Shown here in pieces: positions 55,600 to 64,000 of a stretch of DNA of 64,000 nt. The notes under the pieces are model-generated. The model was not told the origin of the DNA. It made no database searches and saw only the letters and a list, made by a program, of their open reading frames with translations. The stretch spans positions 1,240,001-1,304,000 of the forward strand of contig NZ_CP015093.1 of the NCBI RefSeq assembly GCF_001975705.1. The letters are read 5' to 3'. Numbering within the stretch: position 1 is the first letter of the stretch; each line of letters begins with the position of its first letter. The stretch is from Salipiger abyssi (GTDB taxonomy: Bacteria > Pseudomonadota > Alphaproteobacteria > Rhodobacterales > Rhodobacteraceae). Both the position numbers and the translations under genes were made by a program.

Positions 55600-56607
55600 T
55601 CAGTCAGTTGCGTCGCCGTCGGCATCGAACTGGCGCATTTGGTCGATGAGCTTTTCGTTTCGTGCCCGCCTGTCCCGTGCGAGCTCGACATGGTGGATAG
55701 AGCCTGTCGCGACAATCCAATGAGCCAGTCCCGTGGACTCTTCCAGAACGAACGCCTCAACGGACCGGTCCGCCATCGCCGCAGCCTCACACAGAACTCC
55801 GAAATCCACCGGCTCGACAAGCAAGGTCAGCGGGATCCTCTCCGAGGATCCGGGGTCTTCCGCGTCAAAGTTTTCGGGGCGGTCCTTCAGCGCCCGCCGC
55901 AGGCGATCGAGCGCACCGAGATATCTCTGCCCAAATGACCGGGCCCGGGATACGGGGAGCAGGGCCAGCCGTTGTGGATCTGCGTTGTCTGTCAGATCCG
56001 CGATCTTGACGCGAAGCGCGCCCTGGGGGGCGTCCCTTGCGATCTGTTCAATCCAATCTGCGTAGGACTGACTGCCGTCGGCCGGTCGGCAAACCGCCCT
56101 CACGATAGCGATCACCTCGGGTGCATAGCCAAGCCTCGCAAGCTGTTCGGCAGCGACTTCCGTATCCTCCAGCACGTCATGGAGCCAGGCCGCATGGCGC
56201 TCGGCAAGCGAAGCGTCGGGGAAAAGGTGGATCAGATTCCTGACGGTCCGCATCAGATGGCCGACATAAGGCAGGCCGGCCTTGTCGCGTTGGCCCGCAT
56301 GCCAGTTTGCGGCGTGAGCGGCCGTTTCTTCCAACGAGGGATGAACCGGCGCGGTCGCGGATGGGTTGAACGGATCGCCCCTGCCCAGGGTCGTCATCGT
56401 CTCCATCGAAGCCGTTCTGGCCATCCAGTCAATGGTCAGTACGCCGGGCGCGGCGCGGCGCAGATCCTCGAAGGACAGGTTCATGAAGCTCTGACCTTCA
56501 CGCACCGCGGCCAGCGGGTGCATGCTCATCTCCGGATCGGGCTCGACATCGCACATGATGCTGATGACGGCCCTGTCCGGGTAATACTTGAAGCTCGCGG
56601 AATTCAT
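55600..56607 (-). CDS. MESH1/SpoT-like HD-domain phosphohydrolase with an extra N-terminal domain
   Basis: A 335-residue protein. After about 90 unfamiliar residues comes a metal-dependent HD domain of the RelA/SpoT-type hydrolase group: HAGQRDKAGLPYVGHLMRTV (first His ligand region), ERHAAWLHDVLEDTEVAAEQ (HD and ED), YAPEVIAIVRAVCRPADGSQ and LRVKIADLTDNADPQRL (final Asp). These are the metal-ligand positions of (p)ppGpp hydrolases such as MESH1. No synthetase domain is present. It could lower alarmone levels or act on a related nucleotide; this is inferred from motifs only. ATG at 56607 or 56637. Confidence 0.78.
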   Translation of the reverse strand: MNSASFKYYPDRAVISIMCDVEPDPEMSMHPLAAVREGQSFMNLSFEDLRRAAPGVLTIDWMARTASMETMTTLGRGDPFNPSATAPVHPSLEETAAHAANWHAGQRDKAGLPYVGHLMRTVRNLIHLFPDASLAERHAAWLHDVLEDTEVAAEQLARLGYAPEVIAIVRAVCRPADGSQSYADWIEQIARDAPQGALRVKIADLTDNADPQRLALLPVSRARSFGQRYLGALDRLRRALKDRPENFDAEDPGSSERIPLTLLVEPVDFGVLCEAAAMADRSVEAFVLEESTGLAHWIVATGSIHHVELARDRRARNEKLIDQMRQFDADGDATD

Positions 56608-56736
56608 TGCAGAGGAGTCCCCCCGGGACGGCGACATGCGGTGGCCCGCGCAGATTTAACGAAGAATGCGCATCTGACCATGGCGGAGCGTCCTCTGTCC
56701 CGGCCCGGGCCCCGCGCGCCCGAACCCTCATCGCCT

Positions 56737-57405
56737 CTAGGAGTCGCCCAGCACGAAGTAGCCCGCCAGCAGGCAGAGCACGTAAACGGTCGCCATGAGC
56801 CAGCGGCGGCCCGGCCAGAGCAGCACGAGAACGAGCCCCGTGATCCCGGCAAAGACGATTTCGAAGGCGACTGGCCCGCCGGTGTTCGGCCGGCCCGCCG
56901 CCTCGCTTGCCAGGAGCCCCGCAAATGCCAGACAGCCGCCGCCCAGCACTCCGGCGAGCAATCGCCCCGGCCAGCGCAGCAGCGCTGGAAGCGCACTCTC
57001 CCGACGCCGGCTGGCCACATCGACCGTCGCAAAGATGACACCGGCTGCCAGGGCTATTGTCAGCGCATGCCGTCCTGATTCAGAAAGCTGCGCTGCTTCG
57101 ATCAGCGCATAGACCGCGCCGAACAGGGGCAGAAGCCAGAATATGAGCTTCCATGCGCCCAGCATTCCACCGGGCAAGACAGAATAGGCGGGCTGGTTCC
57201 ACCATTTCGACATGTCCCTTCGGGCCCGCGCGGCATTCTTGCCGGCGACATAGCCGCTCATGATACCTGTAGCCGCATCCTGCACACCGGCAGCCCGGTT
57301 GTAGGCCGCATGGGCGCCCGGCACCCCTTTCAAATGACCGGGAAGGCCGGTTCCCACGGAACCGGCGCGTCGGGCTTCGGCAATGGCCTTGGTGTGGTCA
57401 GTCAT
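56737..57405 (-). CDS. Cargo membrane protein of unknown function
   Basis: A 222-residue protein I do not recognise. The N-terminal 85 residues are polar and rich in Ala/Gly (AHAAYNRAAGVQDAATGIMS). Four or five hydrophobic segments follow (LIFWLLPLFGAVYALIEAAQ, ALTIALAAGVIFATVDVAS, LLAGVLGGGCLAFAGLLASE, FEIVFAGITGLVLVLLWPG, ATVYVLCLLAGYFVLGDS). It lies 99 bases before the HD hydrolase start on the same strand, so the two may be cotranscribed. Confidence 0.65.
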   Translation of the reverse strand: MTDHTKAIAEARRAGSVGTGLPGHLKGVPGAHAAYNRAAGVQDAATGIMSGYVAGKNAARARRDMSKWWNQPAYSVLPGGMLGAWKLIFWLLPLFGAVYALIEAAQLSESGRHALTIALAAGVIFATVDVASRRRESALPALLRWPGRLLAGVLGGGCLAFAGLLASEAAGRPNTGGPVAFEIVFAGITGLVLVLLWPGRRWLMATVYVLCLLAGYFVLGDS

Positions 57406-57815
57406 GTCGTGCTTCTCCGCGCTCCAGAAATCACTGTCGGGACGGTTGAGTCAAAATTCTCGGGCGCCGTTCAACTCAAGTTTGGATAGACGGCATTAAT
57501 TTACTAATTGGCGCTGAACCAATCGGCCACGAAATTGCGGTAGTGAGCGCGCCAACGGTATTCGGCAGGCACAAGTTGTCAAGGTTCGCCGCGACAATCC
57601 TCTTCCAGCGAATTTCGCAGTGGCAGCTTCAACCTTCGATGCGCCGGCAAAGGAACAGTCCGCACCACCAACAAGCGGAGGTTTATGATGGTCCTGTCAG
57701 CATCGACCGTGCACGAACGCTCGATCGGGTCATTCGGTCGCGAACCTGTAGACATCGAGCGCCTTTCCCCCATACTCAGCTCATATTGGTCGACAAAATA
57801 AGTTGGGATTTGCTG
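57406..57815. other. Divergent promoter region in the cargo block
   Basis: About 410 bases between the membrane protein gene (minus) and the large secreted protein gene (plus). It contains an AT-rich stretch (GGCATTAATTTACTAATTGG near 57490) that could hold promoters. An open frame extends the plus-strand gene back to 57543, but I see no start or family support there. Confidence 0.4.
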
Positions 57816-59948
57816 ATGCGCGCGTTCTTCTCCTGTGCCTTTTGCCTTTGCGTTGGCGTATCCGCAGCAAATCCGCTCCGGGCAGAAGTGACCCTGACCA
57901 CAACGGACAATGCGATCGTGTTCGTCGCCTCAGGTTCTCCTCGGGAGAGCTTTGGCACCGCCTACATCTCGGACGGCGGAGCGGACCGGGCGCGGCTTGA
58001 GACCGAGCTGGGGTATGCAGGGGTCAGCTATGACCGCTACGTGACCCTTTCCAACGCGAATGCCCGCGACATGCTCACCGATACGGACATGGTGACGGCG
58101 CTGCCGCTGCGCCTGCTGTCCGAACCGTTCGCCGCGCAGTTCTTTGCCGGGACATACTTTGCGTTCGTCGCCACGCCTTCGGGCTTGGAAGCTGCCACGA
58201 TCACGCGGCCCGACGGCGCGACCATCGACGCGCAGGACATCAGCGCGGTCGTGGCCTCGGCTCCGGCGATCCTGCGGGTCAGCGACGGGCAGACGACCAT
58301 TCTGTCAACGACGACCCCGCTGGACCCGGGCGCCCTGGATGTTCGAATGTATGGAATGACGATGCCACGCGACTGGCTTGCCGACAGGCTGGCTGGCTCC
58401 GGTATCGAGCTGGGGGAGCTTTCCGGGATCGGGGCCGAGCAGCTGACCAATACGGTTTCCACACCCGGTGAAGCCGTGATCTTTCTGTCGCAAAACCAGG
58501 AGCACCCCACCATCGCGCCGATCTTCGACGAGGCCCTGAGCGCACGGTTTTACGTCGTGACGAATTTCGGTATCCTGCCTGCCCAGCCAGAGGCCGCCTC
58601 ACCACCGCCCGCCGAGGAGGCGACGGTGGAGGCGGTCGACGAAGACGCGCAGCCCGAAACCGAGGCGGTGGCTGCCGCAGGGGACCCTGCGCCTTCGCCG
58701 CAAGACGACCCCGTAGCGACGCCACCCGCGGCTGCAAGTGACGCGCCCTATTTCGACCTCACCTCTTCCGAGGTCTATATCCTCGTCGCCGCGGACCAGG
58801 CAGCGCTGGACGGGCTGACCTCCGTGTACGTACCACGTCTCGTAACCAGGTTCACCAACGGCGGGGCCGAGCGCAGTCAGGTGGAGGTGATCCCCTTCGT
58901 CGACCACGATTGGCGCCAGCAAGCGGTCCATCGCTACCTGCAATGGATCGCGGCGGACCGGGGCGGCTATATTCCGGCTTTCAGCAGACATAACGAGTTC
59001 CGGATCCTCGATGGCGTCCCGATGGAAGACCGCCAGACGCTGAATTCGGTCCCGGCAATCCTGTCGTCAGAGCTTGCGCGGGACGAGCTCTCCGTTGCAC
59101 GCGATATCCCGGGGGCAGCTTTTGCGATCCTGGATCGCCGCGGGATCACGCAGATACGGCCCGTCATCGGCGTACCGCCAGACGGCCCCGTTCTCACCAT
59201 CGCTCATGGCCAGGACGAAGGCTTCGCGGATGCCCATCGACGGATGCGCAGCCAGCCAAACCAGTATGTAATTCTGCCAGCGGATGGTGGCCCGATCCGG
59301 GTGGTCTATATGTTTTCGGCTGCCAGGTCTCTGACACGGCAGGTCGATCTGTCGGCGATCCCCGAGGACCTCCGCGGGCCGCAATCGACTTTCGTGCCGA
59401 CGAGTATCACGCCGATCAGCGACCTGCCTCCGGTCGATCAGGTGAGGTTGCTCAACGAGCCGGGGACGGCATTTGTATACGGTCGCAACTGGATCGTGGA
59501 TTTCATTGGCGATCCAGTATTCGACCGGCTGTTTGCAGGGGACCGCCCGATCCTGGGCATCGACGGACAGCCGCTGGATCTGGAGCCCTTCCCAGTGGCC
59601 GCACTCAGGGCGTCCGACCAACAAGGCATCTTCCCCGGAGAGACGAACGCGTCTTTCTGCGGGATCGCTTCCGGGCCGTTCCTTTTGGCCAACGAGCCGC
59701 GCACACCTGTAGATGAGCAGGGCCAGCGTTTTATGATCGCAACGGGTGACACCCGGGCTATCGACCTTGCGACGACGGCCGGGTACGGTCGGGCAAGGCA
59801 GTACTACATAGCCACGGACGACGAGCTTCGCGGACTGGTCGGCAGCCTGCGCATTAACAGGGCCATGGTGTTTTCCGGCCCCGAGGTCGCGAACAGGGTG
59901 TTCGGAGCGGGGTTCGATTGCAATGCGGGCGTAGTCACACCCTTCTGA
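57816..59948 (+). CDS. Large secreted protein of unknown function (cargo)
   Basis: A 710-residue protein not matching any family I know. Signal peptide AFFSCAFCLCVGVSAANPLR, then AEVTLTT. The first 240 residues are beta/alpha mixed; an acidic Pro/Ala-rich linker follows (about 245-310, with PPPAEEATVEAVDEDAQPET). A second globular half begins YFDLTSSEVYILVAADQAAL. It ends NRVFGAGFDCNAGVVTPF with one Cys, another being in NASFCGIASG. It is transcribed opposite to the rest of the element. The shorter ATG at 57816 is chosen because it gives the signal peptide. Confidence 0.7.
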   Translation: MRAFFSCAFCLCVGVSAANPLRAEVTLTTTDNAIVFVASGSPRESFGTAYISDGGADRARLETELGYAGVSYDRYVTLSNANARDMLTDTDMVTALPLRLLSEPFAAQFFAGTYFAFVATPSGLEAATITRPDGATIDAQDISAVVASAPAILRVSDGQTTILSTTTPLDPGALDVRMYGMTMPRDWLADRLAGSGIELGELSGIGAEQLTNTVSTPGEAVIFLSQNQEHPTIAPIFDEALSARFYVVTNFGILPAQPEAASPPPAEEATVEAVDEDAQPETEAVAAAGDPAPSPQDDPVATPPAAASDAPYFDLTSSEVYILVAADQAALDGLTSVYVPRLVTRFTNGGAERSQVEVIPFVDHDWRQQAVHRYLQWIAADRGGYIPAFSRHNEFRILDGVPMEDRQTLNSVPAILSSELARDELSVARDIPGAAFAILDRRGITQIRPVIGVPPDGPVLTIAHGQDEGFADAHRRMRSQPNQYVILPADGGPIRVVYMFSAARSLTRQVDLSAIPEDLRGPQSTFVPTSITPISDLPPVDQVRLLNEPGTAFVYGRNWIVDFIGDPVFDRLFAGDRPILGIDGQPLDLEPFPVAALRASDQQGIFPGETNASFCGIASGPFLLANEPRTPVDEQGQRFMIATGDTRAIDLATTAGYGRARQYYIATDDELRGLVGSLRINRAMVFSGPEVANRVFGAGFDCNAGVVTPF

Positions 59949-60173
59949 GGGCCGGGGCGGGAAATGCCGGAAAGCGAAAGACATGCCAGCACGTCGACAT
60001 TTGTTTTGGTGTTGTTGCTGCCGCGATGTGTCAACATCCGGTGTCGCGATGCTTCACGCACGATGGAGAGGGCAAACCCAATGACGTCTGAGCGCCGTTC
60101 AGGCCAACGATGATGGGGGCGCGTCCGGCCAAATGCGTTGCGACGGTACACTACACCTCGCCGTCGTGCCTAT

Positions 60174-60605
60174 CTATGATCTGCCACCCCCATCCACATC
60201 CTCCGACACCTCATGCCGCAGCTTCGGCCCTTGGGCCAGGCGCCGACCGAGTGCCGAGATAAATGCCTCGTAGCGGTCCCCAGCCTTTGCCCGCGCCGCC
60301 TTGGCTGCGGGTTCCGGCAAAGCCGGCGTCGTCGCAAGCCAGAAACGGATGAACACGGCCAGGCTTTCAACAGAAATCCCGACATCGCGCTCCAGCCGGG
60401 TAATGCGCCTGTCGATCTGATCCAGGCGCCGGGCCAGAACCGCCTCGCGGCGCTCTGCGTCATCCGGGGAGAGGAAGGATGCGATCGCGGCCTCGGCCAC
60501 CATAGATTGGGATCGATCACGCCGGGCGGCGAAGTCTGCCAGCATCTTCATGACCTCAGGATCGAGGTAGACCGAAATCTTCGTCTTTTTGCGGCTGGTG
60601 GTCAT
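60174..60605 (-). CDS. CopG-type ribbon-helix-helix protein
   Basis: A 143-residue protein with an N-terminal ribbon-helix-helix (KTKISVYLDPEVMKMLADFA, RRDRSQSMVAEAAIASFLSP) and a helical C-terminal part with a coiled segment (LARRLDQIDRRITRLERDVG). It is regularly placed right after traG in Tn4371-like elements, and probably acts as a regulator or transfer accessory DNA-binding protein. It begins two bases after the traG stop. Confidence 0.85.
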   Translation of the reverse strand: MTTSRKKTKISVYLDPEVMKMLADFAARRDRSQSMVAEAAIASFLSPDDAERREAVLARRLDQIDRRITRLERDVGISVESLAVFIRFWLATTPALPEPAAKAARAKAGDRYEAFISALGRRLAQGPKLRHEVSEDVDGGGRS

Positions 60606-60607
60606 AA

Positions 60608-62593
60608 TCAAAGTTCCATGCCGTCATCGGGGTTGAGGGAGACCTGGCGCGCGACACCGCGCATCTGCTGCATGATGCGGCGATTGCGGATGGCGCCATC
60701 TTCGTCATCCTCGGGCGGGTCGAATTCAAACTCGTTCTCGAGAGGTGTCTGCCTGTCGACCGGTTGAGGCTGCGCCAGCTCCGGCTGAAGACGGCGTTCC
60801 GACGCTGTCGGGTCCTCATCCTCCGATCCCGTCTCGGATACTGGCTCCAACTCGTCGTTCTGCGTTGGGACGGCCAGACTGCTCCAGTCATCCTTCCCGG
60901 TCGCGCCTACATCCCCCAAATCGGGTGGCGGCAAGACCCGCTCGGTGAACCGCTCATCTTCGTAATACCGTGCTTTTGTCGCCCGGATCGGTGGTGTGCC
61001 AGCCACCATGACGATCTCTTCTGAAGGCGGCAGTTGCATGATTTCTCCGGGGGTAAGCAACGCCCGCGCGGTCTCCGATCGGGACACCATGAGATGGCTG
61101 AGCCAGGGGGCCAGACGGTGCCCGGCATAGTTCTTCATCGCCTTCATCTCGGTGGCGGTGCCGAGAGCGTCGGACACCCGCTTGGCCGTACGCTCATCAT
61201 TGGTCGCGAAGCTCACCCGGACATGGCAGTTGTCGAGGATCGAGTTGTTTGGACCATAGGCCTTCTCGATCTGGTTCAGCGACTGGGCGATGAGGAAGCT
61301 CTTCAGGCCGTAGCCCGCCATGAAGGCCAGCGCGCTCTCGAAGAAATCCAACCGGCCAAGCGCCGGGAACTCATCGAGCATCAGAAGCAGCCGATGACGG
61401 TCATCCTTGCCCTGCAAATCCTCGGTCAGGCGTCGGCCGACCTGGTTGAGGATCAGACGGATGAGCGGCTTGGTGCGATTGATGTCAGAGGGCGGCACCA
61501 CGAGGTAGAGCGTGACTGGTCGCGTGCCCCCGACAATATCGCCGATCCGCCAGTCGCAGCGGCGCGTGACCTGTGCGACCACGGGGTCTCGATAGAGGCC
61601 AAGGAAAGACATCGCCGTCGAAAGCACACCGGAGCGTTCATTCTCGGACTTATTGAGCAATTCACGGGCGGCACTGGCGACCACGGGATGCGGCCCCGCC
61701 TCCCCCAGGTGCGACGTACGCATCATCGCGCGTAGCGTCGACTCCACGGGACGCCGCGGGTCGGATAGGAAGTTGGCGACACCGGCCAGCGTCTTGTCCT
61801 TCTCGGCATAGAGGACGTGCAGGATCGCACCGACGAGCAAGCTGTGGCTGGTCTTCTCCCAGTGGTTCCGCCGCTCCAGACTTCCCTCGGGGTCAACGAG
61901 GATGTCGGCGATGTTCTGGACATCGCGAACTTCCCACTCCCCGCGGCGCACTTCGAGCAGGGGGTTGTAGGCCGAAGAGTTCGGATTGGTTGGATCGAAG
62001 AGGAGGACCCGACCGTGCCGGGCCCGGAACCCGGCGGTCAACTGCCAGTTCTCCCCCTTGATGTCATGAACGATGGCCGAGCCGGGCCAGGTGAGAAGAG
62101 AGGGAATGACGAGCCCGACCCCCTTGCCGGATCGCGTCGGCGCGAAGCAAAGCACATGCTCCGGCCCATCGTGGCGCAGATATTCCCGGTCATAGCGACC
62201 CAGGACCACGCCATCCGGGTCAAGAAGTCCGGCCGCCTTCACCTCGCCCTTCTCGGCCCATCGGGCAGATCCATAGGTCGCAACGTTGCGGGCCTCGCGC
62301 GCGCGCCAGACCGACATGGCGATGGCCACACCGATGGCGATGAATCCACCCGAGGCGGCGATGATCCCGCCCGTCGCGAAGACCGGTGGCGCGTAGGCCT
62401 CGTAGAAATACCACCACCAGAAGATGGCCGGTGGATAGTAGACGGGCGTCCCGAACAGCACGAACCAGGGCGGGCCCAGCTGTGCCTGATAGCCGAGGCT
62501 CGCGGCCACGTATTGCGTCGCTCCCCAGGTGGTGGCCAGAATGATGAGGAAGACGATGGAGATCTGGCCCCAGAGGATCTTGGTCGCGGACAT
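60608..62593 (-). CDS. traG: Type IV coupling protein TraG (VirD4-like)
   Basis: Coupling ATPase of 661 residues that brings the relaxase-DNA complex to the T4SS. The N-terminus has membrane segments (ISIVFLIILATTWGATQYVA, GGIIAASGGFIAIGVAIAMS). Walker A is CFAPTRSGKGVGLVIPSLLT, Walker B RHRLLLMLDEFPALGRLDFF, followed by FLIAQSLNQIEKAYGP. A long acidic C-terminal tail (EPVSETGSEDEDPTASERRL) could bind substrates. It lies 27 bases after the relaxase stop. Confidence 0.93.
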   Translation of the reverse strand: MSATKILWGQISIVFLIILATTWGATQYVAASLGYQAQLGPPWFVLFGTPVYYPPAIFWWWYFYEAYAPPVFATGGIIAASGGFIAIGVAIAMSVWRAREARNVATYGSARWAEKGEVKAAGLLDPDGVVLGRYDREYLRHDGPEHVLCFAPTRSGKGVGLVIPSLLTWPGSAIVHDIKGENWQLTAGFRARHGRVLLFDPTNPNSSAYNPLLEVRRGEWEVRDVQNIADILVDPEGSLERRNHWEKTSHSLLVGAILHVLYAEKDKTLAGVANFLSDPRRPVESTLRAMMRTSHLGEAGPHPVVASAARELLNKSENERSGVLSTAMSFLGLYRDPVVAQVTRRCDWRIGDIVGGTRPVTLYLVVPPSDINRTKPLIRLILNQVGRRLTEDLQGKDDRHRLLLMLDEFPALGRLDFFESALAFMAGYGLKSFLIAQSLNQIEKAYGPNNSILDNCHVRVSFATNDERTAKRVSDALGTATEMKAMKNYAGHRLAPWLSHLMVSRSETARALLTPGEIMQLPPSEEIVMVAGTPPIRATKARYYEDERFTERVLPPPDLGDVGATGKDDWSSLAVPTQNDELEPVSETGSEDEDPTASERRLQPELAQPQPVDRQTPLENEFEFDPPEDDEDGAIRNRRIMQQMRGVARQVSLNPDDGMEL

Positions 62594-62620
62594 GACTGTC
62601 GCTCCTTTCCGGTGTGTTGA

Positions 62621-64000
62621 TCAGAGGCCGAGGCCGCGCTTACGGCCAAAGTCCCAGTCCACTCCGCCGTCCCCGCGCGCGACGCCGGTGACATCCCGGC
62701 CGAGATGCTTTTCGAGAGACGGAGACCAGGGCACCAGCTGGAAGCCGAGAGCGCCGTCGGCACCGTAGCCTTCGATCATGGCAAAACGGCCCGAAGCCAG
62801 CGCGAGACGCTGGCGATAGAGGCCGCTGACGTAGTCGCCAGCATCCGCCTTGTTGAACTGCAACCCGGTCTCCCCCGAGAGCTGCGTGCCAACCGCCTGC
62901 AACTCCCGGTCGCGCAAGGTTCCAAGCAGGCGCCGGGCAAAGACCACCCTGCCGCCCCGCCGCTCTCCTAGCCCTTCCGTGACCAGGTGCTCGGCCCGGG
63001 CTTCAAGGGCCTCCCGGACCTCGGCACCGAAGCCCTGGTCCGACAAGGCGAGCGGCTCGCGCGCGATGGCCTGCCGGTCGAGCCAGGTGGCCCCCGACGC
63101 GGAGACCTGCGCAGCAAGGTCCAGGTCGGACCGCACCGCCAGTGCGACGCGACGCTGGCCGCGTGCATCGTCGTAGGTGCGGAGTTCCACGATCGAGCCC
63201 GGAGCACTGTCGCGGGTGGCGTCGAGATGGGGCAGACGAATATGGTGGCTCCGGCCATCGACACCATCGACGACGGCATAGGCTGTCCCCTTCAGCTCGT
63301 CATCGAGACCCCGCTGGACCAGTCGACCGATGACGGGAACATCGAGCCTCTCCGCGGCAAGCACAAAGCTCGAAGACCCGCGCTCGATCCCCCGGTCCGT
63401 CAGGGCACGATGCATCCGCTTGATGATATCGCCACGCTCCCCGATCTCGCGCAGGACTGCCTCGGCATCGTCCCTGATGTGCCATTGCGACTGTCCGATC
63501 TGGTCGGCGACGCCGAGCACTTCCAGCCGGCGCAACCGCCCGACCTTCAGCGCGTGAAACGCATCCGGCTGCCGATCCGCATCCGGCGCCATGTCGAGGA
63601 TGCGCGAACGCCCGGCATCCCGGAGTAACTGACGATCAAGCTGCGTCCATCGCTCGGCCCCGATCTGACGTTCAAGAGTCTGGCGGATGTCGAGATCACT
63701 GCGCGGGCCCAGTTCCCGGGTGATGAGATCGCGTGCCCTGTCCCGCATCCCCTCCTTGATGTAGTCCCGCGAGATCACGAGATCCTGGCCGTCGTCGCGC
63801 GTACCCCGAACGATCAGATGGACATGCGGATGGGCGGTGTTCCAGTGATCGACGCCGACCCAGTCAAGAGGTGTGCCGAGATCCTGCTCCATCCGCCCGA
63901 CAAGATCGCGGGTGAAGGATTGCAGGTCGGACATGTCCGGCGCGTCGTCGGGCGAGACGATGAAGCGGAAATGATGACGGTCATCGCGACACCGCCCGGC
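62621..64000 (-). CDS. Relaxase (VirD2-like, DUF3363), 5' partial
   Basis: Mobilisation nuclease whose N-terminus lies beyond the window: the frame stays open to 64000 (reading RHHFRFIVSPDDAPDMSDLQ). The histidine motif HWNTAHPHVHLIVRG for metal binding is present. After it come SRDYIKEGMRDRARDLITRE and a DUF3363-like body (RLRRLEVLGVADQIGQSQWH, RSHHIRLPHLDATRDSAPGS). The catalytic tyrosine region is probably outside the window. Directly followed by traG. It would nick at oriT, which I cannot locate here. Confidence 0.88.
   Translation of the reverse strand, partial: AGRCRDDRHHFRFIVSPDDAPDMSDLQSFTRDLVGRMEQDLGTPLDWVGVDHWNTAHPHVHLIVRGTRDDGQDLVISRDYIKEGMRDRARDLITRELGPRSDLDIRQTLERQIGAERWTQLDRQLLRDAGRSRILDMAPDADRQPDAFHALKVGRLRRLEVLGVADQIGQSQWHIRDDAEAVLREIGERGDIIKRMHRALTDRGIERGSSSFVLAAERLDVPVIGRLVQRGLDDELKGTAYAVVDGVDGRSHHIRLPHLDATRDSAPGSIVELRTYDDARGQRRVALAVRSDLDLAAQVSASGATWLDRQAIAREPLALSDQGFGAEVREALEARAEHLVTEGLGERRGGRVVFARRLLGTLRDRELQAVGTQLSGETGLQFNKADAGDYVSGLYRQRLALASGRFAMIEGYGADGALGFQLVPWSPSLEKHLGRDVTGVARGDGGVDWDFGRKRGLGL

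Noticed and set aside
55972..57078. 368-codon plus-strand open frame
   Set aside because: Antisense to the HD hydrolase and membrane protein genes; rich in Arg/Pro/His as is usual for shadow frames.
15..63934. CRISPR array, rRNA or intact tRNA genes
   Set aside because: I looked for regular spaced repeats and RNA gene consensus and found none apart from one degenerate tRNA-like segment near 37.4 kb.

Overview
The window is high-GC DNA from an alphaproteobacterium, most likely a Rhodobacterales/Rhizobiales-type organism. I infer this from codon use, the Tn4371-like trb conjugation genes, the IS66/IS256 elements and the Tat-exported molybdo-hydroxylases; no rRNA or other taxonomic marker is present. 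It reads as an accessory region assembled from several blocks.

(1) 1-5.5 kb, plus strand: a fatty-acid/acyl-CoA degradation operon (partial 3-hydroxyacyl-CoA dehydrogenase/enoyl-CoA hydratase, acyl-CoA synthetase, thiolase, hotdog thioesterase). (2) 5.7-12 kb: a transposon scrapyard. Two different IS66-family elements in opposite orientation flank an IS5-type transposase remnant. The first truncates a LuxR-type regulator, and a decayed copy of the N-terminus of the downstream AraC regulator lies beyond the second. (3) 12-39 kb: a redox/efflux island. It holds two Tat-exported molybdopterin dehydrogenases, each with a 2Fe-2S partner, two related c-type cytochromes, a DedA protein, a methyltransferase, a frameshifted RND pump with its adaptor, an MFS transporter, four classical SDRs (one with a Tat signal) plus an NmrA-like protein, small export-signal proteins, and AraC, LysR and TetR regulators. 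A 29-bp, two-half-site motif with 21-bp periodicity recurs upstream of several of these genes and probably defines an AraC-type regulon. (4) 39.4-43 kb: an IS256 element with a perfect 9-bp target duplication, a strong 27-bp palindrome, a decayed molybdo-hydroxylase copy and a LysR regulator.

(5) 43-64 kb: one side of an integrative conjugative element or conjugative plasmid. The minus strand carries relaxase (partial), traG/virD4, a CopG-type gene, a cargo block, then trbB-C-D-E-J-K-L-F-G-I and a DUF2274 gene. The cargo between the coupling-protein genes and trbB encodes two large secreted proteins of unknown function, a four-segment membrane protein and a MESH1/SpoT-like HD hydrolase. This is the least-described part of the window.

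Three genes (RND permease, trbE and a MobA-like fragment) each look one G short in a G run, so either homopolymer sequencing error or real decay must be considered. The redox block appears to oxidise a small organic substrate in the periplasm, pass electrons to cytochrome c, and export toxic compounds by efflux. The substrate cannot be read from sequence.
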